Shown: in pieces, positions 35,273 to 43,234 of the stretch
Numbering within the stretch: the stretch's first letter is position 1
How the letters are laid out: the number at the start of each line of letters is the position of its first letter
DNA from: Polynucleobacter sp. AP-Kolm-20A-A1
GTDB taxonomy: Bacteria > Pseudomonadota > Gammaproteobacteria > Burkholderiales > Burkholderiaceae
DNA length: 64,000 nucleotides
NCBI RefSeq assembly: GCF_018688315.1
Contig: NZ_CP061315.1
Span: 744,001-808,000 of the forward strand
Direction: 5' to 3'
Notes under the pieces: model-generated
What the model saw: the letters and a program-made list of their open reading frames with translations, nothing else
Databases searched by the model: none
What the model was told of the DNA's origin: nothing
Translations under genes and position numbers: made by a program

Positions 35273-36115
35273 ATGAAAGCACGCATTTTATATGGCGTTA
35301 TTATTGGCTTATTTGCAGTGTTGCAGGGCTGTTCAAGTCCAGCAAAAAATGAGGCTTCTACAGCAGCACCTCCAACAGGAGGTGCTCCAACTGACGAAAT
35401 TGAAAAATATCGTGCAATGATTGCCGATGGTAACCCTGCTGACTTGTATGAAGCAGCGGGTGAGGATATTTGGAAAAAGCCAATGGGCCCAAAAAATGTC
35501 TCACTTGAAAAATGCGATTTGGGTATGGGTCCTGGCGTTGTTAAGGGTGCCTATACTCAATTGCCAAAATACTTTAAAGATACAAACAAAGTTCAAGATT
35601 TGGAGTCTCGTTTAGTAACTTGTATGGAAAAGTTACAGGGTTACAACAGTCAAGAAATTATTAAGGCTGGCTTTGAAAAGGGCAAGCGTAAGGATGTTGA
35701 GGCAGTGGTTGCCTATGTTGTTGCTGAATCCAAAGGCATGAAAATCAACACTGTTGCTAAGCATCCTAAAGAAAAAGAAATGTATGACCTCGGCAAGAAG
35801 TCTTTCTTCTACCAAGGTGGTCCAATGGACTTCTCATGTGCATCGTGCCATAGCGAGAACGGTAAGCGTATTCGTTTGCAAGACTTGCCAAATATTACTG
35901 AGCAAAAAGGTGCCGCCCTTGGTTGGGGTTACTGGCCAGCTTACCGTGTTTCAAGTGGAAACTTCTGGACAATGCAACGTCGTCTAAACGACTGCTATCG
36001 TCAACAACGTTTCCCTGAGCCGATTTACATTTCTGACGACACTATCGCTGTTTCCCTCTACATGGCAATTAATGCCAAGGGCGGAACAATGAATGCACCT
36101 GGACTGAAGCGTTAA
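35273..36115 (+). CDS. soxA: L-cysteine S-thiosulfotransferase haem subunit SoxA
   Basis: With SoxX it oxidatively couples thiosulfate to SoxY. The 280-residue sequence begins with a lipoprotein-like signal (VLQGCSS, lipobox LQGC). It has a single c-haem motif CASCH at Cys189 and the catalytic haem-ligand cysteine in RRLNDCYRQQR (Cys241). The first-domain haem of dihaem SoxA proteins is not seen, so this is the monohaem form. Confidence 0.93.
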   Translation: MKARILYGVIIGLFAVLQGCSSPAKNEASTAAPPTGGAPTDEIEKYRAMIADGNPADLYEAAGEDIWKKPMGPKNVSLEKCDLGMGPGVVKGAYTQLPKYFKDTNKVQDLESRLVTCMEKLQGYNSQEIIKAGFEKGKRKDVEAVVAYVVAESKGMKINTVAKHPKEKEMYDLGKKSFFYQGGPMDFSCASCHSENGKRIRLQDLPNITEQKGAALGWGYWPAYRVSSGNFWTMQRRLNDCYRQQRFPEPIYISDDTIAVSLYMAINAKGGTMNAPGLKR

Positions 36116-36133
36116 TCGCTGGAGATAAATAAC

Positions 36134-36739
36134 ATGAAAAATAAATTATCCTTATTAGCACTTGCGCTTACTTTATCAATCGGTGCTGCACATGCTGCAA
36201 CTCCATTTGAAAAGATGATGTACTCTAGTTTTGAAGCTAAAGGTCAGGCTGGACTCGATCGTCTCGACCAAGATGCTGCCCAAAAGTTTTGCTCCAACCA
36301 GGCTAATTTAACTGGTGGTGGTGATGCAAAGTTGCGCGAAAAAATCCAGAACGACAATATGGCAACCATCAAGCAGCCTTCTGATGGTAAATATATTGGC
36401 GACTGGAAGAGCGGTGAAAAGATCGCTCAAAGTGGTCGTGGCGCTACTTGGTCTGATAAAGCGGGGAGCGAAAACGGTGGCTCTTGCTACAACTGTCACC
36501 AGATCAACATCAAAGAAGTTTCCTATGGAAACATCGGCCCATCTCTTTGGAACTACGGAAAATTACGTGGCTATTCTAAAGAAGTGGTTCAGTACACTTG
36601 GAACCGCATTAATAATGCAAAGGCATATAACGTGTGTAGCAATATGCCTCGTTTCGGGCACTTCAAACTCTTAAATGAAAAGCAAATGCAGGATGTCATG
36701 GCATTGCTCTTAGATCCAGAGTCGCCTGTTAATAAGTAA
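36134..36739 (+). CDS. soxX: L-cysteine S-thiosulfotransferase cytochrome subunit SoxX
   Basis: A periplasmic monohaem cytochrome c of 201 residues with a Sec signal ending in AHAA and the haem site CYNCH at Cys118. A late methionine in CSNMPRFG is the likely axial ligand. It receives electrons from SoxA during thiosulfate coupling. It follows soxA by 18 bases and is followed by a terminator-like hairpin before soxB. Confidence 0.94.
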   Translation: MKNKLSLLALALTLSIGAAHAATPFEKMMYSSFEAKGQAGLDRLDQDAAQKFCSNQANLTGGGDAKLREKIQNDNMATIKQPSDGKYIGDWKSGEKIAQSGRGATWSDKAGSENGGSCYNCHQINIKEVSYGNIGPSLWNYGKLRGYSKEVVQYTWNRINNAKAYNVCSNMPRFGHFKLLNEKQMQDVMALLLDPESPVNK

Positions 36740-36747
36740 TAAAAATA

Positions 36748-36773
36748 AACAGGCCGAAAGGCCTGTTTTCTTT
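36748..36773 (+). terminator. Intercistronic hairpin between soxX and soxB
   Basis: AACAGGCC-GAAA-GGCCTGTT (36748-36767) with a stable GAAA loop and a following TTTTCTTT. It has the form of a rho-independent terminator yet lies inside the sox cluster, 17 bases ahead of soxB. Confidence 0.75.
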
Positions 36774-36784
36774 AGGAAAATACT

Positions 36785-38515
36785 ATGTCTTTAAATCGTC
36801 GTGAGTTTTTGCAAGCATTAGCTATCGCCTCTGCAGGCGGTATGAGTTTGCAATCTAATTTTGCTAGCGCGCAAACCACTGCGCAAAAATTCTATGATTT
36901 GCCTAAGTTCGGTAATGTGCATTTCCTGCACTTCACCGACTGCCATGCGCAACTTCTCCCAATCTATTTCCGCGAGCCTAATGTCAATCTTGGTATTGGT
37001 GCTCAGGAAGGCAAAACACCTCACTTGGTAGGCGAATATTTCTTAAAGGCAAATGGTATTAAGCCTGGTACACGTGATGCTCATGCCTTTACATATCTTG
37101 ATTACGTTGCGGCAGCACAGAACTACGGCAAGATGGGTGGATTCGCCCATATGGCTACATTGGTTAAGCAAATGAAAGCAAATCGTCCGGGCGCTTTATT
37201 GCTTGATGGTGGCGATACATGGCAGGGTTCCGGTACGGCTCTTTGGACCAATGGTCAAGATATGGTCGATGCTGCTCTTGCGCTGGGCGTGGATGTAATG
37301 ACACCTCACTGGGAGATGACTTTAGGTGAGAAGCGCGTGATGGAAATCGTGAATGGCGATTTCAAAGGTAAAGTCAATTTTGTTGCGCAAAATATTAAAA
37401 CAGCCGACTTTGGTGATTCCGTATTTAATCCTTATGTCATGAAAGTGCAGAACGGTATTCAGGTTGCCATTATTGGTCAGGCCTTTCCGTATACACCAAT
37501 TGCCAACCCACGTTACTTCACGCCAGATTGGACTTTTGGTATTCAAGAAGAAAATCTCCAGAAGACCATTAATGAAGTGAAGTCTAAGGGAGCCAAGGTT
37601 GTGATTCTGCTTTCCCATAATGGTATGGACGTGGATTTGAAGATGGCTTCTCGCGTAAGCGGTCTAGATGCCATTATGGGCGGACATACGCACGATGGTG
37701 TCCCCATTCCTGTCAAGGTTAAGAATTCCGGTGGTGTCACTCTGGTTACCAATGCTGGATCTAATAGCAAGTTCTTGGGTGTGCTCGATTTTGATGTGAA
37801 GGGCGGCAAGGCAGTTGATTTCCGTTATAAGCTATTCCCAATCTTCTCGAACATGATTCCTGCTGATCCAACAATGAACAAGTTGATTGCAAAAATCAGA
37901 GCGCCGTTTGAAACAAAGTTAAATGAGAAATTGGCAACCACTGAAGGCCTCTTGTATCGTCGCGGCAACTTCAACGGCAGCTTCGACCAGCTAATCTTGG
38001 ATGGTTTGATGGCACAGAAGAATGCTGAGATTGCTTTCTCCCCAGGCTTCCGTTGGGGAACTAGTTTATTGCCAGGTCAGGCCATCACTCGCGAGAATCT
38101 TTTGGATCAAACGGCGATTACCTATCCGTACACCACAGTTACCAATATGAGCGGTGAAACCATCAAGACTATTCTTGAGGATGTGGCAGACAACTTATTT
38201 AATCCAGATCCGTATTACCAGCAAGGTGGCGATATGGTGCGCGTTGGCGGCATGCAATACACCATTGACCCTGCGCAAACAGCTGGTAAGCGTATTACAG
38301 ATATGCGCTTAAACGGCAAGCCAATTGAGGCAAGCAAGACTTATAAAGTTGCAGGCTGGGCACCCGTGAGCGAAGAAGCAAAGAATGCTGGCGGCGAGCC
38401 AATCTGGGATGTGATTGAGCGTCACCTGCGTGATGTCAAGGTAGTTAAAGCAGTTAAGCTGAATGAGCCAATCATTAAGGGTGTTGCAAACAACCCTGGT
38501 ATGGTTTCGATCTAA
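36785..38515 (+). CDS. soxB: Thiosulfohydrolase SoxB
   Basis: A dimanganese enzyme that hydrolyses sulfate from the SoxY-bound intermediate. It has 576 residues with a Tat signal (NRREFLQALAIASAGG). Metal-binding motifs of the 5-nucleotidase superfamily are seen: HFTDCHAQL (about 50-58), DGGDTWQGSG (about 142), the SoxB signature region HWEMTLGE, and GGHTHDG (about 300). The Shine-Dalgarno is weak and lies in the preceding hairpin's T-rich tail (TTTAGGAAAA). Confidence 0.95.
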   Translation: MSLNRREFLQALAIASAGGMSLQSNFASAQTTAQKFYDLPKFGNVHFLHFTDCHAQLLPIYFREPNVNLGIGAQEGKTPHLVGEYFLKANGIKPGTRDAHAFTYLDYVAAAQNYGKMGGFAHMATLVKQMKANRPGALLLDGGDTWQGSGTALWTNGQDMVDAALALGVDVMTPHWEMTLGEKRVMEIVNGDFKGKVNFVAQNIKTADFGDSVFNPYVMKVQNGIQVAIIGQAFPYTPIANPRYFTPDWTFGIQEENLQKTINEVKSKGAKVVILLSHNGMDVDLKMASRVSGLDAIMGGHTHDGVPIPVKVKNSGGVTLVTNAGSNSKFLGVLDFDVKGGKAVDFRYKLFPIFSNMIPADPTMNKLIAKIRAPFETKLNEKLATTEGLLYRRGNFNGSFDQLILDGLMAQKNAEIAFSPGFRWGTSLLPGQAITRENLLDQTAITYPYTTVTNMSGETIKTILEDVADNLFNPDPYYQQGGDMVRVGGMQYTIDPAQTAGKRITDMRLNGKPIEASKTYKVAGWAPVSEEAKNAGGEPIWDVIERHLRDVKVVKAVKLNEPIIKGVANNPGMVSI

Positions 38516-38535
38516 TTTAAGTCATGGGACGTGAA

Positions 38536-38973
38536 ATGAAAAAACTACTTTCTATCATTACAGCAACAGCTCTTGCTTTTGGTTTCTGCTCCATGACCTC
38601 AGCTCAATCGGCTGGAAATACCAAAGTGGTTTATCACATCGATGATGCTGAGTCTCAAGGTTTAAAAGGCTTACGTAATATTCGTAATCACTTGGATGTA
38701 TCTCCACAAACCACCATTATTGTGGTGACCCATGCAAATGGTGTCGACATCATGATGGAAGGGGCTAAGGATAAGAAAAATAATGTCGAGTACGCACCTT
38801 TGGTTGGCGCTTTAAAGTCTCGTGGTGTGAAGTTTGAGGTTTGCGAGATTACTTTAAAGAATCGTAACTTGAAAAAAGATCAGTTCACTTTAGATGCTGA
38901 TTTCACGCCATCGGGTGTAGTTCGTGTTGCAGATCTGCAATATAAAGATGGTTTTGCTTACATCAAACCTTAG
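38536..38973 (+). CDS. Periplasmic DsrE/DsrF-like protein
   Basis: A 145-residue protein from ATG 38536, which gives a clean signal peptide (MKKLLSIITATALAFGFCSM); an in-frame ATG at 38524 is the alternative. The mature part has the DsrE/F-like fold (KVVYHIDD, TTIIVVTHANGVDIMMEG). One mature cysteine (VCEITL) could carry persulfide. Such genes often follow soxB in sox clusters, with a sulfur-carrier role proposed rather than proven. Confidence 0.82.
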   Translation: MKKLLSIITATALAFGFCSMTSAQSAGNTKVVYHIDDAESQGLKGLRNIRNHLDVSPQTTIIVVTHANGVDIMMEGAKDKKNNVEYAPLVGALKSRGVKFEVCEITLKNRNLKKDQFTLDADFTPSGVVRVADLQYKDGFAYIKP

Positions 38974-38981
38974 AAAGTTAG

Positions 38982-39959
38982 ATGAACCTCGTATCTGCTG
39001 CGTGTAAGTATCTAAAAATAGCATTATTAGTTAATGCTATTTTTTTTACTGCTATCTATGCCCGGGTGGTATCTGCACAAGGTGATCCCGCTGGTGTGTT
39101 GCTTAAGCCGGTAAAGGTTGCTCCTAATACCTATTTTGTACAGGGTCGTGCAGAAATGGGTAGTAGCGCCAATCAAAACTTTATCTCTAATGCTGGGTTT
39201 GTAGTTACGCCACAAGGGGTTGTAGTTATCGACGCCTTAGGCTCTCCTGTTCTTGCGCAAAAGTTAATAGCTGAAATCAAAAAAGTAAGCAATCAGAAAA
39301 TCGTAGCCGTGATCGTGACTCATTATCACGCCGATCATGTATATGGGTTGCAAGAATTTAAAAAGGTCGGCGCAAAAATTTATGCACAAGGCGAAGGTAG
39401 GAATTACCTTTCTTCGGAAACTGCTAAACAACGTCTGATTGCATCTCGAGTTGACTTTGCGCCTTGGGTGAATGACAGCACAAGACTACTTCCAGCAGAT
39501 ATTTGGATTGATCAAAAGACTAAACTAACTATTGGCGGTGTAGATTTTTTTATTAGTAGGGTGGGTCCCGCCCATGCGCCTGAGGATCTAATAATTTACA
39601 TACCATCTGAAAAAGTTCTTTTTGCTGGGGACTTGGTTTTTAGAGGGCGAATTCCTTTTGTAGGTAATGCAGACAGCAAGGGCTGGTTGATTGCTTTAGA
39701 TGAGATTGAAAAATTGAACCCCAATATTGTTATACCGGGGCATGGCAATTACTCGGTAAAGCCTGCTGAAGATATAGTCTTTACCCGTAATTACCTTAAA
39801 TATTTGCGGGAATCCATGGCTAATGCGGCTGTCAATATGGATCCTTTCGAGGATGCCTATAAACAGGCCGATTGGTCTGAATACGAGGGAATGCCTCTGT
39901 TTAGGGCCGCCAACCGCATGAATGCCTATAACGTCTATCTGTCGATTCAGGCCGAGTAG
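38982..39959 (+). CDS. Periplasmic metallo-beta-lactamase-fold hydrolase (SoxH-like)
   Basis: A 325-residue exported protein with the zinc-binding motif THYHADHVYG (about residue 112), a second ligand His in GPAHAPEDL, the bridging Asp in LFAGDLVF and a late His in IPGHGNYS. SoxH proteins of sox clusters share this layout, and their function is still uncertain. It starts 8 bases after the DsrE-like gene and continues the sox transcript. Confidence 0.88.
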   Translation: MNLVSAACKYLKIALLVNAIFFTAIYARVVSAQGDPAGVLLKPVKVAPNTYFVQGRAEMGSSANQNFISNAGFVVTPQGVVVIDALGSPVLAQKLIAEIKKVSNQKIVAVIVTHYHADHVYGLQEFKKVGAKIYAQGEGRNYLSSETAKQRLIASRVDFAPWVNDSTRLLPADIWIDQKTKLTIGGVDFFISRVGPAHAPEDLIIYIPSEKVLFAGDLVFRGRIPFVGNADSKGWLIALDEIEKLNPNIVIPGHGNYSVKPAEDIVFTRNYLKYLRESMANAAVNMDPFEDAYKQADWSEYEGMPLFRAANRMNAYNVYLSIQAE

Positions 39960-40017
39960 GGCAAATTAAGTCATTGGGCCTTAAAATAGAGGATTAATGC
40001 TAAATCCTTGATTTGTA

Positions 40018-40335
40018 ATGAAATTGACTTTTCTCCGATCTATCTCAGCAATCGCATTCAGTGCGCTTATTGGCACTCCAGCGCTTGCCGCCCCAGACTT
40101 GGCTAATGGCAAGGCCATAGACCAGCAAAAGTGCTACGCGTGTCATGCCAAGAAAACTGGTTTTGGTAATGGCGACATGATTTATACCCGCTCTGACAGC
40201 AAAGTGAAGTCGCTGGCTGACTTGAAAAAGATGGTTGGCCTATGCAATACCGAGCTACGGCTTGATCTGTTCCCAGAGGATGAAGCGGATGTCACCGCTT
40301 TCCTCAACAAACAGTTTTACAAATTTAAACCTTAA
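40018..40335 (+). CDS. Small periplasmic monohaem cytochrome c
   Basis: A 105-residue cytochrome with a signal peptide to about Ala25 and one haem site, CYACH at Cys39. The second axial ligand is not obvious: candidate Met residues are in GDMIYTR and KKMVGLC. An extra Cys lies in VGLCNTELRL, which may form a disulfide. It is probably an electron acceptor for the Sox enzymes, inferred from its position after the SoxH-like gene. Confidence 0.86.
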   Translation: MKLTFLRSISAIAFSALIGTPALAAPDLANGKAIDQQKCYACHAKKTGFGNGDMIYTRSDSKVKSLADLKKMVGLCNTELRLDLFPEDEADVTAFLNKQFYKFKP

Positions 40336-40356
40336 TTTTTTCAAGATTTGATCGCT

Positions 40357-41478
40357 ATGGATGTAGTAGATATTAGCTCTTTAAGTAAGTCCGTTCTCTG
40401 GGCAACTTTTGCCATTACCTTTTTTCTGGGTGCTGTTATGCAGAAAACTGGGTTTTGCAGCATGGGCGCAGTTTCTGACATTTTCATCATGTCTAGCTGG
40501 GGCCGTTTAAAGCAATGGTTTTTGGCTATCGGTGTTGCCATTATTGGTTTTACCTTGATGTCTTACCTTGGCTTGGTTGATCCGCTGAAAAGTTTTTATA
40601 CCGGCAATAAATTTTTATGGCTTTCCACAATCGTTGGAAGTGTTTTATTTGGCTTGGGTATGGTTTTAGCGTCTGGGTGCGGCAGCAAAACCTTGATCCG
40701 TATCGGTGGCGGTAACTTAAAGTCCATCGTGGTGTTTATGGTCCTCGGATTGACGGCCTATATGACCATGCGCGGTTTCCTGGGCGTAGTACGCATCAAT
40801 ACTTTGGATACATTTTTTATCGCCTTTAATACCCCACAAGATTTACCTAGTCTTTTAAGTGCACCTCTTGGCATTGCGCGTCCTCAACTTCATCTGGCCC
40901 TAGGCTTGATCATTGGTGCAGCATTCATTGCTTATGCCTTAGCTAGCAAAGCATTTTGGACCGCTGAAAATCTATTTGCTGGCATTGCCGTAGGATTGGC
41001 AATCTGTGCGGTGTGGTGGGTATCAGGTAACTTGGGATATGTGGCTGAAGATCCAAATACTTTAGAAGAAGTATTTTTGGTAACGAATTCAGGTCGCATG
41101 GAGAGCTTATCTTTTGTTGCCCCATACGCTTATTCTTTGGATTGGTTAATGATGTATAGCGATACATCTAAAGTGGTCACTATAGGAATTGCCGCTGTTG
41201 CGGGAATGATTTTAGGTTCTACTGCGGTTTCCATTGCAACCAAATCATTTCGTTGGGAATCCTTCCGCAATACTGAAGATACTGCCAATCACTTGGTCGG
41301 TGCTGCGCTGATGGGCTTTGGTGGTGTGACAGCCTTAGGTTGCACAGTAGGGCAGGGTTTAAGTGGAATCTCAACACTTGCCCTTGGTTCATTGCTGGCT
41401 TTACCTGGATTCATTTTTGGGGCTTATTTAGGTTTACGATATCTGCAAATACGCCTTGCTCCTAACCCTTGTAGTTAA
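40357..41478 (+). CDS. YeeE/YedE-family thiosulfate transporter, full length (TsuA-like)
   Basis: A 373-residue membrane protein with about ten helices. I chose ATG 40357; an in-frame TTG 9 bases upstream is less likely. Three conserved cysteine motifs are present: TGFCSMG (Cys34), SGCGSKT (Cys108) and GCTVGQGLSG (Cys329). This is the three-cysteine pattern of TsuA, which passes thiosulfate along the cysteines by S-H-S contacts. It probably takes up thiosulfate; SoxT is an alternative name used for such genes in sox clusters. Confidence 0.87.
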   Translation: MDVVDISSLSKSVLWATFAITFFLGAVMQKTGFCSMGAVSDIFIMSSWGRLKQWFLAIGVAIIGFTLMSYLGLVDPLKSFYTGNKFLWLSTIVGSVLFGLGMVLASGCGSKTLIRIGGGNLKSIVVFMVLGLTAYMTMRGFLGVVRINTLDTFFIAFNTPQDLPSLLSAPLGIARPQLHLALGLIIGAAFIAYALASKAFWTAENLFAGIAVGLAICAVWWVSGNLGYVAEDPNTLEEVFLVTNSGRMESLSFVAPYAYSLDWLMMYSDTSKVVTIGIAAVAGMILGSTAVSIATKSFRWESFRNTEDTANHLVGAALMGFGGVTALGCTVGQGLSGISTLALGSLLALPGFIFGAYLGLRYLQIRLAPNPCS

Positions 41479-41501
41479 TTTCACAGAAAACAAAATAAAT
41501 A

Positions 41502-41939
41502 ATGCAAATTGATTGGATGTCTTTTACACCCATTCCTTCCTTATTAGGCGGGATGATTCTGGGAGTTGCAGCGGCCTTATATGTTTTATTGCATGGCCGA
41601 ATTTTGGGTATCAGCGGAATTGTTTCTGGCTTGCTGCACCCTAAATTGACTGATTCAGCATGGCGTGTTGCTCTGGTGCTGGGCTTGGTAACCGCACCTT
41701 TTCTGGCAGCGTTATTTTTTGGCATATTCCCAGTGGTGGAAATTGAAGCGGATTGGATCGCGATTGTGATTGCTGGTCTTCTAGTAGGCTTTGGTGCTCA
41801 ATACGGATCGGGCTGCACCAGTGGTCATGGCATCTGTGGACTTTCACGTTTATCGCCGCGTTCATTAGTAGCCACGCTTTCTTTTATGAGCGCAGGCTTT
41901 ATTACTGTTTATGTACTTCGTCACTTGATTGGGGTTTGA
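41502..41939 (+). CDS. YeeE/YedE-family half module A
   Basis: A 145-residue membrane protein with four helices and the signature GAQYGSGCTSGHGICG near residue 100. It corresponds to the GCTSG half of a split YeeE transporter, like the gene at 25106, and has an extra Cys in GHGICG. It is separated by a single base from the matching half downstream. Confidence 0.87.
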   Translation: MQIDWMSFTPIPSLLGGMILGVAAALYVLLHGRILGISGIVSGLLHPKLTDSAWRVALVLGLVTAPFLAALFFGIFPVVEIEADWIAIVIAGLLVGFGAQYGSGCTSGHGICGLSRLSPRSLVATLSFMSAGFITVYVLRHLIGV

Positions 41940-41940
41940 G

Positions 41941-42384
41941 ATGAGAAAACATTTCAGCCTCCTTGGTCAGTATGCAATTGGAGTTCTTTTCGGTTGGGGA
42001 TTAATCATCTCCGGTATGAGTAATCCTCAGAAGGTCTTGGGGTTTTTAGATCTAGCTGGCAATTGGGATCCATCATTAATGTTCGTAATGATGGGGGCCG
42101 TGATTGTAGGGCTAGGCGCGTTCTATCTTGTTAGCAAAAGAACTCAAGCATTTTTCGGTGGGGCTCTCCACATTCCCACGCGTAGAGATATCACTAAGCC
42201 ATTGATTATTGGCAGCTTAATTTTTGGTGCCGGATGGGGAATTGCGGGATTTTGCCCTGGTCCAGCGCTGGTTGCTTTGGGTGCTGGACACCTTAAAGCC
42301 CTGGTATTTGTGGTTGCCATGCTAGTCGGCATGGAAATCTGTGAGCGCTTCTTTACCGCTCATAAAAACAAGCCAAGCCTCTGA
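41941..42384 (+). CDS. YeeE/YedE-family (DUF6691-like) half module B
   Basis: A 147-residue membrane protein. ATG 41941 follows the preceding stop by one base. It carries GVLFGWGLIISGMSNPQKVLGFLDLAG near the start and the pore motif GIAGFCPGPALVALG near residue 105. It pairs with the gene at 41502. Together with 40357 this makes two YeeE-type transporters side by side. Confidence 0.87.
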   Translation: MRKHFSLLGQYAIGVLFGWGLIISGMSNPQKVLGFLDLAGNWDPSLMFVMMGAVIVGLGAFYLVSKRTQAFFGGALHIPTRRDITKPLIIGSLIFGAGWGIAGFCPGPALVALGAGHLKALVFVVAMLVGMEICERFFTAHKNKPSL

Positions 42385-42441
42385 GTCAACCCTGCTTTAA
42401 AATCAACCCTATTGCATAATTTACTAAATGTAGAGGGTTTT

Positions 42442-42786
42442 ATGAGTCTTCCTATTTCTTGCCATAACGCTCAGTTTGGCACTCTCGGTCAGATCGACCC
42501 AAGCCATTTGGCTGAAATTGCCAAACAAGGCTATAAGAGCGTCATTAATAACCGTCCTGACGGTGAGGGTGGCCCAAGCCAACCTTTGAACGCTGTAATT
42601 CAAGCGGAAGCCGAAAAGCTCGGCTTAAATTATGTGTACTTGCCGGTAGTATCTGGTGCATTTACCCAAGCTCAAGTGCAGGAAATGGCTCGTCTCTTAA
42701 AAACTTTGCCTGGACCGGTTCTCGCTTTCTGTCGCTCTGGCGCACGCTCTACTAATTTGTACCAACTTGCTTTGCAGCTTGGTTAA
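42442..42786 (+). CDS. DUF442 / tyrosine-phosphatase-like protein (TIGR01244 type)
   Basis: A 114-residue protein from ATG 42442, which has a good Shine-Dalgarno (AGAGGG). It has a Cx5R phosphatase loop FCRSGARS near residue 100 and the start GQIDPSHLAEIAKQGYKSVINNRPDGE. This domain is found fused ahead of a persulfide dioxygenase in Blh proteins controlled by BigR. Here it is a free-standing gene among sulfur genes, so a role in sulfur handling rather than phosphotyrosine signalling is plausible. Confidence 0.85.
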   Translation: MSLPISCHNAQFGTLGQIDPSHLAEIAKQGYKSVINNRPDGEGGPSQPLNAVIQAEAEKLGLNYVYLPVVSGAFTQAQVQEMARLLKTLPGPVLAFCRSGARSTNLYQLALQLG

Positions 42787-42808
42787 GCTAAAGAGCACCC
42801 GCTAAACC

Positions 42809-43228
42809 ATGCGCATAGTCATTCCCGAAGAGCGCAAGCTAGTTCATGAAATGATCATGCCCATTCGTTGGGGCGATATGGATGCGTATGGGCACGTGAA
42901 CAATACTATTTACTTTCGCTACATGGAGCAAGCCCGTTGCGAGTGGATTACGGCCATGGGGTATGAGGTTGCTCCCGGTCGTGAATCTATGTTGATGCTC
43001 AACGGTTTTTGTAACTTTTATCAACAACTCTCGTTCCCGGGTGAGTTGATATTAAAGACCTCCATAGGCGCCATCGGCAGAACCAGTTTGGATGTCTATA
43101 CCAGCATGGCTTTAACTACATCGCCTGAGGTTGAAGCGGCTATTGGTGGTGCGACTATGGTGTGGGTAGACCTCACGACTAATAAGTCGGCCCCTTGGCC
43201 TGAGCATATTTTGCAAAAGTTGCGCTAG
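42809..43228 (+). CDS. Acyl-CoA thioesterase, 4HBT hotdog fold
   Basis: A 139-residue protein with the 4-hydroxybenzoyl-CoA thioesterase motif IRWGDMDAYGHVNNTIYFRYMEQAR (key Asp near residue 23, then GHVNN), typical of YbgC/FadM-like thioesterases. Substrate unknown. It lies 22 bases after the DUF442 gene and 6 before mnmH, so the three may form a small operon. Confidence 0.88.
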   Translation: MRIVIPEERKLVHEMIMPIRWGDMDAYGHVNNTIYFRYMEQARCEWITAMGYEVAPGRESMLMLNGFCNFYQQLSFPGELILKTSIGAIGRTSLDVYTSMALTTSPEVEAAIGGATMVWVDLTTNKSAPWPEHILQKLR

Positions 43229-43234
43229 TCTATC

